Positions 23,878 to 33,800 of a DNA stretch of 59,552 bases are shown one piece after another. Position 1 is the stretch's first letter. The number at the start of each line of letters is the position of its first letter. The notes under the pieces were generated by a model. That model had not been told where the DNA came from. It did no database searches and worked only from the letters and a program-made list of their open reading frames with translations. Made by a program: the position numbers and the translations under genes. This DNA comes from Neobacillus soli NBRC 102451 (lineage in GTDB: Bacteria > Bacillota > Bacilli > Bacillales > Cytobacillaceae): NCBI RefSeq assembly GCF_001591665.1, contig NZ_BCVI01000041.1:1-59552 (forward strand). Reading direction: 5' to 3'.

Positions 23878-26800
23878 ATGAAGAAAAAGACGCTTTTATC
23901 TTTACCGGTTACTGCCTTCCTGTTATTATCAACAGTTTTCGCAGGGCCCGTGCAGGCAACTCAACAAACCAAAGGAAATAGCAGTGCCGTTACAGGCGCT
24001 AAGCAAGTGAACGCTAGTAACAATCTTAGAAAAAGCCAAATGAAAGAAGTAAAAACAGCGAACAACAAGGGGTCAATTAAAAAGAAGATTGAAAGTAAAT
24101 TAGAAAAAGAGATTAAGGAAAAACTAAATGAAAAAAAGGAGTCACAAAGTAAAAGTAAATATCAATCTGGTGAATTAATTATTAAATATAAGCAGAAAGT
24201 GACGGCTGGGGAAATCAGCACACTCCAGAAGAAATATTCTTTAAAATCAACGAAGAAATTAAAATCGGTAAATGCAGAGGTTGTAAAAATTCCTGCGGGT
24301 CAAACGATGAGTGATTTTATGAATAAACTTGAAAAGGATCAAACGATTGAATCTGTACAGCCTAACTACAAATATTATCCTTCTGATCTAAACAATTCCC
24401 CCAACTACTATAATCAATTATGGGGCCTTAACAATACAGGACAACCAATAAATGGGATTAAGGGATTAGAAGATATAGATGTAGATGCACCTGAAGGTTG
24501 GAAAAAATTTGGTTCCAAACTTCCAGAGGTTGTGGTCGGTGTCATTGATACGGGTGTTGATATCAATCATCCCGATTTACAAGGGAAAATTTGGACAAAT
24601 CCAAAAGAAATCCCAAACAATAATATCGACGATGACCACAACGGTTATGTTGATGATATCCATGGATGGGATTTCTACAACAAAGATAACAGTGTCTATG
24701 ATGCACTTGATGGCGACGAGCACGGAACACACGTCTCTGGAACCATTGCGGCAGCTTTAGAGGGAACAGACACTAGTACGAATAAAGGTGTTGTTGGTGT
24801 CGCTCCAAACGTGAAAATTTTACCGATAAAATTTCTAGGCCCTATGGGTGGAACAACTTCCGATGCCATCGAGGCCATTGCGTATGCAAAATCGATGGGT
24901 GTAAAAATTACGAATAATAGCTGGACTGGTGAAGAACCAGACCCTTTACTCGAAGAAGCCATTGAAAATAGTAATAGTTTATTTGTCGCCGCCGCCGGAA
25001 ATGATGGAATGAATAATGATTTTGGCGGATCTTATCCCGCAAGCTATGAAAGTGCGAATATATTGTCCGTTGCTGCAGTCGACAACAAGGGTAAACTAGC
25101 CCCTTTCTCGAATTATGGCTACGACTCTGTTGATGTTGCTGCTCCAGGTGTTGATATCTTAAGTTCGGTCCCTAAATTCCCAATGGATGAGCTAGCAAAA
25201 TCATTGAATATCGACCAGCCGGGAGCATCCGCGCAAATCAGCGGAGACAATTATAAAGCAATCTTTGATGGCATTGGGTATGAAAAATTATCCGCTTCGC
25301 AAAGACAAGAGGCTTTTGATAAAGCGTTAAATTATTTGGAATTGGATTCATCTAAAAACATTCTTCTTGTCCAGGATGATGAAAGTGACCTGGCAGATGT
25401 GTTCAAAGATGAACCCGAACTTGCAGGCTTATTTAAAAACTATTTGCCTATTTATAAAGAGCTTTTGAGCAAGCATTCTTCACTCACAACAATTACGGTT
25501 AAATATAATTCATCCCTATCGGATTACCTGGACAGCACGAAATTATCTTCTTTTGATGCAGTCATCTGGTTTACTGGTAATGGGTTAGGTTTTTTTACGG
25601 AGGAAGGGGGAGTATTAACACCTTCTGACGCTGAAATGTTAAAAAAATACCTATCCAATGGCGGGAACTTGTTGTTATCTGGACAGAATGCCCTATCTTT
25701 CCAAGAGAAATCATCACTTGTAAAGGACTATTTGCATTTAACTGTTTTTCCTGATGTGGCACCAAGCTTGAATGTTGTAGGTCTATCGGGTGGAATCTAT
25801 GAAAATAAAAATTATGATGTAAACCGCTATGAAACACCCTATTACTTTGCTGATTTTATTAAATCCAATGATTCAAGAACAATTGTAAATACGAAATATG
25901 TTTCTGATTATTCACAGGCGTATGATTACTATAGCGGAACGTCAATGGCAACCCCTCATGTAACAGGGATCGCTGCTATTTTACTAGGATTACGTCCAAA
26001 CATGTCACCAGAAATGCTAAAGTTATATACTAGCGCAAAAGGAAAAAGCCAAGAGTCATTAAAAGGACTTGTTAACAGCGGAAAACTTGTCAGCACGTTG
26101 AATCTAGATAACTTTGATGATAATGAAGCTCCAGGAGTTCCCTTGGAAAAAAGTGTTTTAAATGACACGTTGGATGCCACTACAGATAAAAATGATGTAT
26201 TTGCCTTCTCTTTAAAAGAAGGAGAAGCTCTGTCCCTTTCTTTAAATGGTGATTCAGGTACTGACTTTGATTTGTATGTGTTTGACGGCTCAACAACGAA
26301 TATAAACAATTCGTATGGGATGCTTGACTTCTCTGAGAATGCCAATACATCCAGTGAATCCATTAAGTTTACTGCTCCTAAAACCGGCATCTATTTTGTT
26401 AATGTCTACGCCTACAAAGGGAACGGAAAATACAAGCTATACACTGGTAATTTTGGAGGATCGTATGAGGATAATTCAAACCTAATGACCTTCTACGGGG
26501 GCTGGATGCCATCATTTAATCCCCAGTATTCAGAGGAATCTGCCACTATCCTTAATTCAATCGGAGAAGTTCACTTTTCTTTTATTGGACACAGAATTGA
26601 GTGGCAAGGGTTTAAAGATCCAACCCAGGGGATTGCCGATGTTTATATAGACGGCACTAAGATTGCATCACCATCGCTTTATGCTAGTACGTTTAAAGCC
26701 AAACAAACGATCTTTAGAAAAGACTATTCCTCTTACGGCAAACACACAGTAAAAATTGTCTGGACTGGAAAAAGCGATCCTGCTTCGAGAAAAAGTGGAT

Positions 26801-27834
26801 CAGGAATCAATGTAGATAAATTTCTGGTAAGTAGCAATCCTGTTACATTAAAAGCCTACTATAATAAAGATAAGAAATATCCTGTGATTACATGGTCAGC
26901 TGTACAGTGGGCGGAATCCTACAGCATATACCGGAAAGAGGCTTCACAGGCAAACTATGTACAAATGAATACCAAGCCTATTGCTGCACCAGCATATTCT
27001 GATACGACTGCCGTGCCGGGGAAATCCTATAACTACGCAGTTGTCATCAATACAAAAGAGCAAACGGAAACTCCTTTTTCATCAGCCATCACTTACGTTT
27101 ATGATGATGATATAAAAGGAAGCCTGCCATTGTCAGGAACAGCAAAAGGAAGTCTGAATACTGACACGAAAGACGTAAATGACGTTTGGTCTAAACGACT
27201 TGATCAGGGCAAAACATATGAGATTAAACTTGCTGGACCATCAGGTACAAATTTTGATCTTTCTCTATTCAATAGTGGAACAACGACGATTTATGGCAAG
27301 ACAGCCCTTAAAAAATCAACGGGTGCTACTTCATCAGAAAAAATCATATTTAAACCGACGAAATCGGGACTCTATTATATCGTACCGACTGCAATAAAAG
27401 GGTCTGGCTCTTATAGCTTAACCATTTCCGTCCAAACGGCAAAAACCGTGGAAAATACAGATTCCACTATTAAATATTCAGGTTCTTGGAATAAGTCAAA
27501 GTATAAGAGTGCTTCCGGAGGCACGATCCATCAAACGAAAGGAACCTCTGGATCCCTTGAATACGCTTTTACTGGAACTGGAATCACACTGTATGCGTTA
27601 AAAGATAAAACGATGGGAAAGGCGGATATTTACTTGGATGGAAAAAAAGTAAAGCAAATCGACCTTTACTCTTCGAAACGCAAGTATAAAGCAAATATTT
27701 ATGAAATCCAAAACTTATCAAATAAAGCACACAAAATAAAGATAGTAGCAACAGGAAAGAAAGCTAAAGCCGCAACAAAAGCATATATAAATATCGACGC
27801 AATTAAATTAACCCTGTTTACAATAGCAAAATAA
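23878..27834 (+). CDS. large secreted modular subtilase (S8 serine peptidase)
   Basis: A 1318-residue secreted serine peptidase. Signal peptide about 1-27 (ends VQA). A Lys/Glu-rich linker precedes an inhibitor-like propeptide at about 95-165. The catalytic triad is Asp224 (VIDTGVD), His282 (HGTHVSG) and Ser689 (GTSMATPH). About 240 residues (440-680) are inserted between the oxyanion Asn region (AAAGNDG) and Ser689; they look like a Rossmann-type fold (ILLVQDDES, then GGNLLLSGQNA). The C-terminal half has two PPC domains (about 756-858 and 1080-1185), each followed by a beta-sandwich module, with a fibronectin-III-like domain at about 985-1075. AAGGGG precedes the ATG. Confidence 0.95.
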   Translation: MKKKTLLSLPVTAFLLLSTVFAGPVQATQQTKGNSSAVTGAKQVNASNNLRKSQMKEVKTANNKGSIKKKIESKLEKEIKEKLNEKKESQSKSKYQSGELIIKYKQKVTAGEISTLQKKYSLKSTKKLKSVNAEVVKIPAGQTMSDFMNKLEKDQTIESVQPNYKYYPSDLNNSPNYYNQLWGLNNTGQPINGIKGLEDIDVDAPEGWKKFGSKLPEVVVGVIDTGVDINHPDLQGKIWTNPKEIPNNNIDDDHNGYVDDIHGWDFYNKDNSVYDALDGDEHGTHVSGTIAAALEGTDTSTNKGVVGVAPNVKILPIKFLGPMGGTTSDAIEAIAYAKSMGVKITNNSWTGEEPDPLLEEAIENSNSLFVAAAGNDGMNNDFGGSYPASYESANILSVAAVDNKGKLAPFSNYGYDSVDVAAPGVDILSSVPKFPMDELAKSLNIDQPGASAQISGDNYKAIFDGIGYEKLSASQRQEAFDKALNYLELDSSKNILLVQDDESDLADVFKDEPELAGLFKNYLPIYKELLSKHSSLTTITVKYNSSLSDYLDSTKLSSFDAVIWFTGNGLGFFTEEGGVLTPSDAEMLKKYLSNGGNLLLSGQNALSFQEKSSLVKDYLHLTVFPDVAPSLNVVGLSGGIYENKNYDVNRYETPYYFADFIKSNDSRTIVNTKYVSDYSQAYDYYSGTSMATPHVTGIAAILLGLRPNMSPEMLKLYTSAKGKSQESLKGLVNSGKLVSTLNLDNFDDNEAPGVPLEKSVLNDTLDATTDKNDVFAFSLKEGEALSLSLNGDSGTDFDLYVFDGSTTNINNSYGMLDFSENANTSSESIKFTAPKTGIYFVNVYAYKGNGKYKLYTGNFGGSYEDNSNLMTFYGGWMPSFNPQYSEESATILNSIGEVHFSFIGHRIEWQGFKDPTQGIADVYIDGTKIASPSLYASTFKAKQTIFRKDYSSYGKHTVKIVWTGKSDPASRKSGSGINVDKFLVSSNPVTLKAYYNKDKKYPVITWSAVQWAESYSIYRKEASQANYVQMNTKPIAAPAYSDTTAVPGKSYNYAVVINTKEQTETPFSSAITYVYDDDIKGSLPLSGTAKGSLNTDTKDVNDVWSKRLDQGKTYEIKLAGPSGTNFDLSLFNSGTTTIYGKTALKKSTGATSSEKIIFKPTKSGLYYIVPTAIKGSGSYSLTISVQTAKTVENTDSTIKYSGSWNKSKYKSASGGTIHQTKGTSGSLEYAFTGTGITLYALKDKTMGKADIYLDGKKVKQIDLYSSKRKYKANIYEIQNLSNKAHKIKIVATGKKAKAATKAYINIDAIKLTLFTIAK

Positions 27835-27835
27835 C

Positions 27836-27875
27836 AAAAAATCCTGATCTCCATAAAGTGGAGATCAGGATTTTT
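27836..27875 (+). terminator. subtilase terminator
   Basis: ATCCTGATCTCCA (27841-27853) pairs perfectly with TGGAGATCAGGAT (27859-27871), flanked by A and T tracts. Confidence 0.93.
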
Positions 27876-28471
27876 ATTGAGGATCAAGCATCGGAACGAA
27901 GGCTGGTGTTAAGGTATTTTTGGGAAAGAGTTGTTTTCTTGGGCCCTCATTTATGTTGTTTATCAGGTGATAAGGGTTTGATAAAAAGGAAAATTTGTTG
28001 GCTGTTACCAATAATATTAACAAATTTTGGGCAATTTTAGCAGGGTGGGCGATCGAGAGTAGCGGCTGGTCACCCAATGATAGTACTTTTAATGAAGCAG
28101 TCTAATCATTGGATTTTTATGTCACTTTGCAGTCTATGAGTAATAGCAGCAATTGTGGCGTTAATTGCCATAAAACCAAGTAATCAGGCTCAGGAATGAT
28201 ACTTTTATAATCAAATAATGGGCAATATGCTGGCACAAAGAGGGAAGTGAAATACTTCCCTTTATTTAAATTATTTCATTGAAAAATCAGATATAAATGA
28301 AAAGGCAATTTATATTTTTCATAAACTTTACCTGAAAAATAATAATAAAATTAAATGTTAATAAGGGGCTTACCAAGGTATTTGATCCCCCAATAATGTT
28401 CATGAATAATATCAAAACGTCGGGGAATCATAATTCATAGGTTTTTCCTAAAATATTCTAGGGGTGCAATT
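27876..28471. other. 596-base region without a recognisable gene
   Basis: Only short frames occur, none with a convincing ribosome site. A stem GGGAAGT-gaaat-ACTTCCC (28242-28260) followed by a T-rich stretch looks like a terminator without a gene, so a decayed gene may lie to its left. Nothing could be identified in it. Confidence 0.6.
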
Positions 28472-28807
28472 ATGACAGTTTTTGTTTTGCAGACATTTAT
28501 ATTTAAACAGGATAAATTCAAAGAAGGAATAGAAAATCTAAATGAGATAAAAAATTTCCGGAACGAGGAATATGGTCAGAAAATTGAGATATTATCCCCT
28601 ATTTCTGGTGAAGACCATAAATATGCCCTATTAACAAGATATGAAGGTTTAGCTGAGATGGAATTACAAAACAAAAAGATGTTTGACGATGAAGAATATT
28701 TAAAACTGATTGAAGATTTTTTTCTTCAAAATATTGCGGAAGGCAGTATGTATACGCAAATGTATCGCAGTCTGCCTGAGAAGAAAAGCGAAAAGAAGGA
28801 GAAATAG
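28472..28807 (+). CDS. hypothetical cytoplasmic protein
   Basis: A 111-residue acidic protein with a very Lys/Glu-rich C-terminus (KKSEKKEK). The pattern of a first beta strand (TVFVLQTFIF), two helices and a strand with ALLTRYEGL resembles dimeric alpha-beta-barrel proteins such as the ABM or NIPSNAP type, but I cannot confirm a family. AGGGGTG precedes the ATG and a terminator follows, so it is a monocistronic gene. Confidence 0.7.
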   Translation: MTVFVLQTFIFKQDKFKEGIENLNEIKNFRNEEYGQKIEILSPISGEDHKYALLTRYEGLAEMELQNKKMFDDEEYLKLIEDFFLQNIAEGSMYTQMYRSLPEKKSEKKEK

Positions 28808-28837
28808 ATATTGAAGTGTTTTTCAATCGATCGTTAA

Positions 28838-28869
28838 GAACACGAGAAAAATAGTTCTCGTGTTCTTTT
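28838..28869 (+). terminator. terminator after the hypothetical gene
   Basis: GAACACGAGAA and TTCTCGTGTTC form an eleven-pair stem with a six-base loop, then four T. From here to 29209 (about 340 bases) I see no gene with a proper ribosome site. Confidence 0.9.
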
Positions 28870-29208
28870 GCTGTGTCATAGTTATAATCTCATTAAAATC
28901 AGTCCCTTCATATAAGGAGGATTAGACAAGTCTCTACCTTTCACCACGCTGCCATTCTTAGTTTAGCTACTATCAAATACACGAATTTAAAAGGGTCATT
29001 CATCATGAATATAGGCTGGGCAGGCTTATGTTAAGAAAAGAAAATGGTGATAGTTTATTTCATACATATAAGAGTCGAATCCTAATAGTTTGGTTTGTTT
29101 TTCAAGGAATTATCCTGTCTCCATAAGACAATACTAATTTGAGTGAAACTGCTTCAAATGAAATTTTTATTGTCTTCATAGGAATATTTTTGTATAAGGA
29201 GGCATCAC

Positions 29209-30567
29209 ATGGATTTTTTTATCCCTAGTGGTAAGAGTAAAGGCGGTAAAGAAGGAAATTTAAGTTGGTGGCAATTATCTTTAATCGGAGTGGGCTGTAC
29301 GATTGGAACTGGATTTTTTCTCGGGTCCACAATTGGGATTAAAGTAACCGGCCCGTCTATTGTCTTTTCATTTATTTTAGCAGCCCTAGGGACTTATGTT
29401 GTTTACAATCTATTAGCCAAAATGACAGCAGAAGATCCACAAGATGGATCGTTTTGCTACTACGCAAACAAAGCCTACGGACGCTGGGCAGGTTTTAGCT
29501 GCGGATGGAATTACTGGTGCTCAAACATCCTGATTATGGGAAGCCAACTAACAGCACTCTCGATTCTTTCAAGATTTTGGTTTCCCAATGTCCCACTATG
29601 GCTCTTTGCGACGGGGTATGCGATTCTTTCCATTGTTGTTGTTTTAACAGGCAATAAGGGTTTTGATAAAGTAGAAAATGTATTAGCAATTATTAAAACA
29701 GCCGCTATTGTTATGTTTATTATTATCGCAGTTGCAGCCGTTTTTGGCTGGTTCCATGGGAATGTGAAACATCCAGGTTTTCCTGATTCAACAAAAGAAC
29801 TATTTCCTGAAGGGTACAAAGGTTTTTGGTCCTCCTTAATCTATGCCTTTTATGCCTATGGAGGGATTGAAGTTATTGGACTAATGGCCATGAGACTTAA
29901 AAAGAAGGAAGATGCACCCAAGGCGGGAATTATCATGTTAATCGTATTGGTGATTATTTATGTTATTTCCATCGGTCTTGCAGTCTTTATGGCTGCACAT
30001 GGAGCGTTTACTGAAAAAGAGAGTCCATTTGTTACGGCATTAGATAAATATCATTTTGGCTTTTTTCCTCATGTATTTAATGCTGCGATTATATTGGCGG
30101 GATTTTCAACCATGACGGCTTCATTATTTGGGGTAACCACACTTTTAGTAACACTTGCTGAAGGTGGTGATGCACCATCGTTGTTTTCTAAAAAGCTAAA
30201 AAAGTTTAAAGAGCTGCCACTTCCGTCATTAGCCCTGGCAACGATTGGATTAATTGTCTCAATTGTCACGGCATTGCTGTTGCCCGGTAAGATCTATGAA
30301 TACATCACAACAGCCGCAGGGATTTTAATTCTTTTCAACTGGTCCTTTATCATAATTTCTGCCTTACATATTTTAGAAATAAAGCTTGCTGGAAAGATGT
30401 TGGCAATATTAGGTTTAGTTCTTATTCTTGCTGCAGTAAGTGGAACCTTAATGGAGAAGAGCATTCGTATGGGCTTCTTTGTAAGTTTATTAGTAGCAGC
30501 GATCATTGGTGTAATAGCCTTTATCATGGAAAAAATGGTTTGGAAGAAGGAAAGCCAAAAAGGATAG
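29209..30567 (+). CDS. APC family amino acid permease
   Basis: A 452-residue membrane transporter with 12 predicted helices. The first helix carries the unwound glycine-rich substrate site VGCTIGTGFFLGSTIG, the hallmark of the amino acid-polyamine-organocation family, and AGFSTMTASLFGVTTLL marks helix 8. The substrate is probably an amino acid but cannot be narrowed. AAGGAGG lies before the ATG. A weak stem (about 30651-30690) follows the stop. Confidence 0.92.
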   Translation: MDFFIPSGKSKGGKEGNLSWWQLSLIGVGCTIGTGFFLGSTIGIKVTGPSIVFSFILAALGTYVVYNLLAKMTAEDPQDGSFCYYANKAYGRWAGFSCGWNYWCSNILIMGSQLTALSILSRFWFPNVPLWLFATGYAILSIVVVLTGNKGFDKVENVLAIIKTAAIVMFIIIAVAAVFGWFHGNVKHPGFPDSTKELFPEGYKGFWSSLIYAFYAYGGIEVIGLMAMRLKKKEDAPKAGIIMLIVLVIIYVISIGLAVFMAAHGAFTEKESPFVTALDKYHFGFFPHVFNAAIILAGFSTMTASLFGVTTLLVTLAEGGDAPSLFSKKLKKFKELPLPSLALATIGLIVSIVTALLLPGKIYEYITTAAGILILFNWSFIIISALHILEIKLAGKMLAILGLVLILAAVSGTLMEKSIRMGFFVSLLVAAIIGVIAFIMEKMVWKKESQKG

Positions 30568-30804
30568 ATTTAACGGAAAGGATATCTTTAATTCTCGTTA
30601 GTGTTGGATAATCTTTTGATGTGCTCTAAAAAAGGCCGCACGGATAATAGAGGAAGGGGTTGTCTATTTTTAGATAGCTCCTTTTCATGTTTTTTATGAG
30701 CTTATTCCCATATAACTGTGGAGTATGACAAATTATCTGGACATGAATCACCTTTTCTTTCATAAAATGTACAAGTTAACCCAATGTGATATGAGGTGAT
30801 TATT

Positions 30805-31431
30805 TTGAGTATACGTATTTTGGCTGGTTATATCATCCTCGGATTTACTTTAGCCGCTCCTATTGGCCCAGTCAATTCTGCTCGCTTGGACAAAGGAATC
30901 AAGAATGGGTTCTGGCATGCTTGGATTGTGGGTGTAGGTGCGATGATTGCTGATGGGATTTTTATGTTAATGGTTTATTTAGGGATGGTTCAATTCTTAG
31001 GTATTCCTATTGTACAAATCTTCCTTTGGCTGTTTGGAGGATTTATTCTTATTTATTCTGGATTTGAAAGTATTAAAAATGCGAATACAATCACCTTAAC
31101 ATACAGCAGAAAAAAAGATTCCTTATTTAAATGCTTTCTTACAGGATTTTTCATGTCTATTACCAGTCCATTATCTATTCTTTTTTGGTTGGGGATCTAT
31201 GGATCCGTTTTGGCAAAAACTGCTCAAACAAATGGAACGGAGTCACTTTTGATTTATAGCAGCATGATCTTCCTTGGTCTAATTTTTTGGGACATCTTTG
31301 TTGCGGCCCTTACTACTGGTTTTAGGAGGCTTTTAAATGTAAAAACCCTAATTTCGATTTCTATTATTTCCGGTATGTCATTAATTATATTTGGAGTTTA
31401 TTTTGGTTATCAGGGGATTCAAGCACTCTAA
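30805..31431 (+). CDS. LysE family exporter
   Basis: A 208-residue exporter with six helices. The LysE signature is at the N-terminus (GFTLAAPIGPVNSARLDKGI), and FFMSITSPLSILFWLGIYGSV follows in the middle. It differs strongly from the LysE protein at 7285. The TTG at 30805 is chosen because GAGGTGAT (30793-30800) is its ribosome site; an in-frame GTG at 30796 overlaps that site. Confidence 0.88.
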   Translation: MSIRILAGYIILGFTLAAPIGPVNSARLDKGIKNGFWHAWIVGVGAMIADGIFMLMVYLGMVQFLGIPIVQIFLWLFGGFILIYSGFESIKNANTITLTYSRKKDSLFKCFLTGFFMSITSPLSILFWLGIYGSVLAKTAQTNGTESLLIYSSMIFLGLIFWDIFVAALTTGFRRLLNVKTLISISIISGMSLIIFGVYFGYQGIQAL

Positions 31432-31556
31432 TGGAGCAAAAGAGTTTTCAATTGTTTGGAATATTATTTGGCCAGTTTGGCTTCCAATAATATGTTTAAT
31501 CCCGGGATTGATTTGTGGTTTACTGATTAAAAATTGTGTACTATAAAGTAAAAGTT

Positions 31557-31594
31557 AAAATGAGACCAACTACAGGGTTAGTGTCATTTTATTA
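31557..31594 (+). terminator. possible terminator after the LysE gene
   Basis: AAAATGAGAC pairs with GTGTCATTTT (one mismatch), with a T-rich end. It lies 126 bases after the stop, behind a longer AT-rich stem at 31459-31494. Confidence 0.5.
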
Positions 31595-31706
31595 TGGGAA
31601 AATTTTCTAAAAAATATTAGTTAGGATTTTTAGGTACATTACTAAATCCAGACGCATTTGGACCTGCGATATTCACTCCGTCATTAGGAAAATGTTTAGA
31701 GTTAGA

Positions 31707-32758
31707 CTAATTGGATTTTAATGAATGCCTATCGAATGCTTTTGGCGGGGATTCCATCCAACCTTTATCAATCAATATATTTGCTCCATCATCAACAAAT
31801 AAACCAACGTTTATGATCGCTTTTCCGTATAATGCACCTATATCTCTTCTTCCATTTACCGCCAGAGAGTTTCCAAATGATCTTATCTTCATAGAGAACA
31901 TGTCCACTTTATGAAATAACATGATTTTATCGGCAAAAGGAGGATAAGTGGCCGTTGTAACCAAATGGTCTATGTACGATGGTGTGGGCAAGTTTTCGAT
32001 ATGAAGTTTTTCAACACATTGCTTCACCACTTTATCAGTCATGTCTAAACCCCGTTTAAATAACGCTTTTATTTTTTCATCCTTAACAGTCTGATAAAAT
32101 CCTAATAATAACGCTTTACTAGTTGTGTTATTTTCAATGTTATCGTATAGGTGAACAATTTCCAGCGCATGTAATGGTCTAACATCCCCAACCCAACCAT
32201 TTAAGTAGCTTTGTTTATTAATAAAATCTGGTTTTTCAGGTGTAGGAATAATTGGAGGTTTTACAATTAACTTTTTTTCAAATAAAACATTGTTAATTTG
32301 TCCTAATAGGATATCGGTGCATTGATTTGCATAATTGAAAAATTCCCTTATATCCTCCTCATTACTAACGGAATTGCTACAGCATATAAACTAAGACCTG
32401 CCTTAGCTGCATATTTTAAATAGTGAACATAAAATTCATCGTCGTATAAGCGTGGGGCACCTAGTTTTACATCATCTTGAGTAAATCCGAATGGTATGGG
32501 GAAATTATCCTTTTTAAAAAATCCTTCTATCCTTTTCAGAAAATCCTTAGATAAAGCCAAACCATTTTCTAATAACGTCCTAATATAATGATCCTCGCAA
32601 TGCTGAAGGAAATAAGGTAAAATTTGACTTGACATACTATTTCCAACATATGTAACCCAAAGTTTACCCATTTCAACAGACGTTAAAGGTTGAGATTCGT
32701 CTAATTCCTGTGTACTTAAATTAATTGGTTTCATAACATCCATTGGTTGTAAATCCAT
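31707..32758 (-). pseudogene. frameshifted DUF3231 family gene
   Basis: The N-terminal frame (32758 to 32348, MDLQPMDVMK...) and the remaining C-terminal frame are both open and together make one protein of about 350 residues with the DUF3231 pattern (PIPFGFTQDD, then PRLYDDEF; later LPTPSYIDH, PPFADKIMLFH). One base is missing near 32365-32380, where AVAIP should continue into VSNEEDIREFF. No other stop interrupts it, so decay is recent or the shift is a sequencing error. AAGAGGAT precedes the start. Two intact relatives lie next to it. Confidence 0.85.
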
Positions 32759-32984
32759 GAGTTATCCTCTTTTCCGTTATTTTTGTTTAGGATAACCATT
32801 TAAAGGCAATTTAGTCTTATTAACTCCCTGTAGTTTAAGAATAAACCTTCAAAATATTTGCATTTAGCTTAGTGCAACCGATACTGGAGAAAATCAATAT
32901 ATACCGGGAAAAATGTGAATTAGAACATATGAAATAACCCGAATCAACAAGAGTAACTTGAAACTTATAATTAAGAAAACCATC

Positions 32985-33080
32985 GCTGGATGGAACACAG
33001 GATGCTTGGAAACTGTCACGTTCCGTGCGGAGCGGGGGAAAAGCCGGAGATAATTTCAAACGCTTACCTATTGCTAACGG
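32985..33080 (+). mobile_element. remnant of the 3' end of a group II intron
   Basis: A 33-base hairpin (32992-33024, GGAAC with GTTCC, ACAG with CTGT) resembles domain V, which is 34 bases long. It is followed by GGAGCGGGGGAAAAGCCGGA and TTACCTATTGCTAAC, a tail I associate with bacterial group II introns. No maturase gene or 5' end is present. The rest of the 32758-33237 gap shows nothing else. Confidence 0.45.
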
Positions 33081-33221
33081 TTAATTTAAGAAAACAGATG
33101 CCCAATGGATTTATTGGCTTTGTGGGTTATGAAGGTTAACAATTTCTAAATCTCATAAAAATTCTATGCCCATCTTGGCTTAATGTATAACTTAAAGAAC
33201 CCTATGGTGATTCAAACCAAT

Positions 33222-33248
33222 AAAAAAAGCATCCGATTATTCGGATGC
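33222..33248 (-). terminator. terminator of the 69-residue gene
   Basis: GCATCCGA-ttat-TCGGATGC followed, on the minus strand, by seven T. The stop codon of the gene lies in the loop. Confidence 0.88.
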
Positions 33249-33446
33249 ATATTTAATTATTCCATGTAAATAAACTGAATACTCTCTCTGTAAATATTCT
33301 CTTAATTTAATTCTTTTTTCTGTTTCTAATACTCTAACCAATTCCTGAATCTTTTTTTCATTTTCTTTTGTAGTAGGAATCTCTAATGAAAACAAATTAC
33401 CTCGACTACTATTTAGTATTTTTTTTAATAACTCAACTTTGTTCAT
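33237..33446 (-). CDS. small helical hypothetical protein
   Basis: A 69-residue, largely alpha-helical, strongly charged protein (for example KENEKKIQELVRVLETEKRI). I start at 33446 because AAAGGGGAT lies just upstream on the minus strand. I do not recognise the family. It lies downstream of the DUF3231 gene and its small follower on the same strand, and may end that transcription unit. Confidence 0.6.
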   Translation of the reverse strand: MNKVELLKKILNSSRGNLFSLEIPTTKENEKKIQELVRVLETEKRIKLREYLQREYSVYLHGIIKYASE

Positions 33447-33587
33447 TGGATAATCCCCTTTACCTACTATATTCGACATAAAGGCGACTTTTTCCTTGGA
33501 ACATCTTATATTGTTTCAAGTTTTACCTACTTTCCACTAAAAAAATCTGATTACAGGTACTATGACAGGAATCGGTAGCTTCTTTTA

Positions 33588-33770
33588 TTAGCTTTTTTTA
33601 TAACTACCTTCAACCAATCTAATCATATCACGCCCTGATATCTTTTCTGGTTCATGAAAACCTTCTTCATCACGTAAGCTCAAGTACCAGCTGCTATCGT
33701 TATCTTCATTTAACCTATATAACTTATTGGTAAAAACATTTGTATAAAAATCTCCATTTCTTAGCCTCAT
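33588..33770 (-). CDS. small hypothetical protein following DUF3231
   Basis: A 60-residue protein, starting MRLRNGDFYTNVFTNKLYRL, with a predicted small beta-sheet and no membrane segment. ATG 33770 has GAGAGGGG six bases upstream. It begins 31 bases after the DUF3231 gene ends, so the two are probably one operon. Family not recognised. Confidence 0.65.
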   Translation of the reverse strand: MRLRNGDFYTNVFTNKLYRLNEDNDSSWYLSLRDEEGFHEPEKISGRDMIRLVEGSYKKS

Positions 33771-33800
33771 ACTATACCCCTCTCTAAGCAATTGTTAGTA

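Noticed and set aside
27874..28077. minus-strand 67-codon frame after the subtilase
   Set aside because: It overlaps the terminator hairpin, has no ribosome site and no family features.
29029..29127. 32-codon frame MLRKENGDSLFHTYKSRILI...
   Set aside because: No ribosome site and no conserved pattern; probably chance.
32835..33059. 74-codon minus-strand frame
   Set aside because: It is antisense to the intron-like remnant and has no ribosome site.
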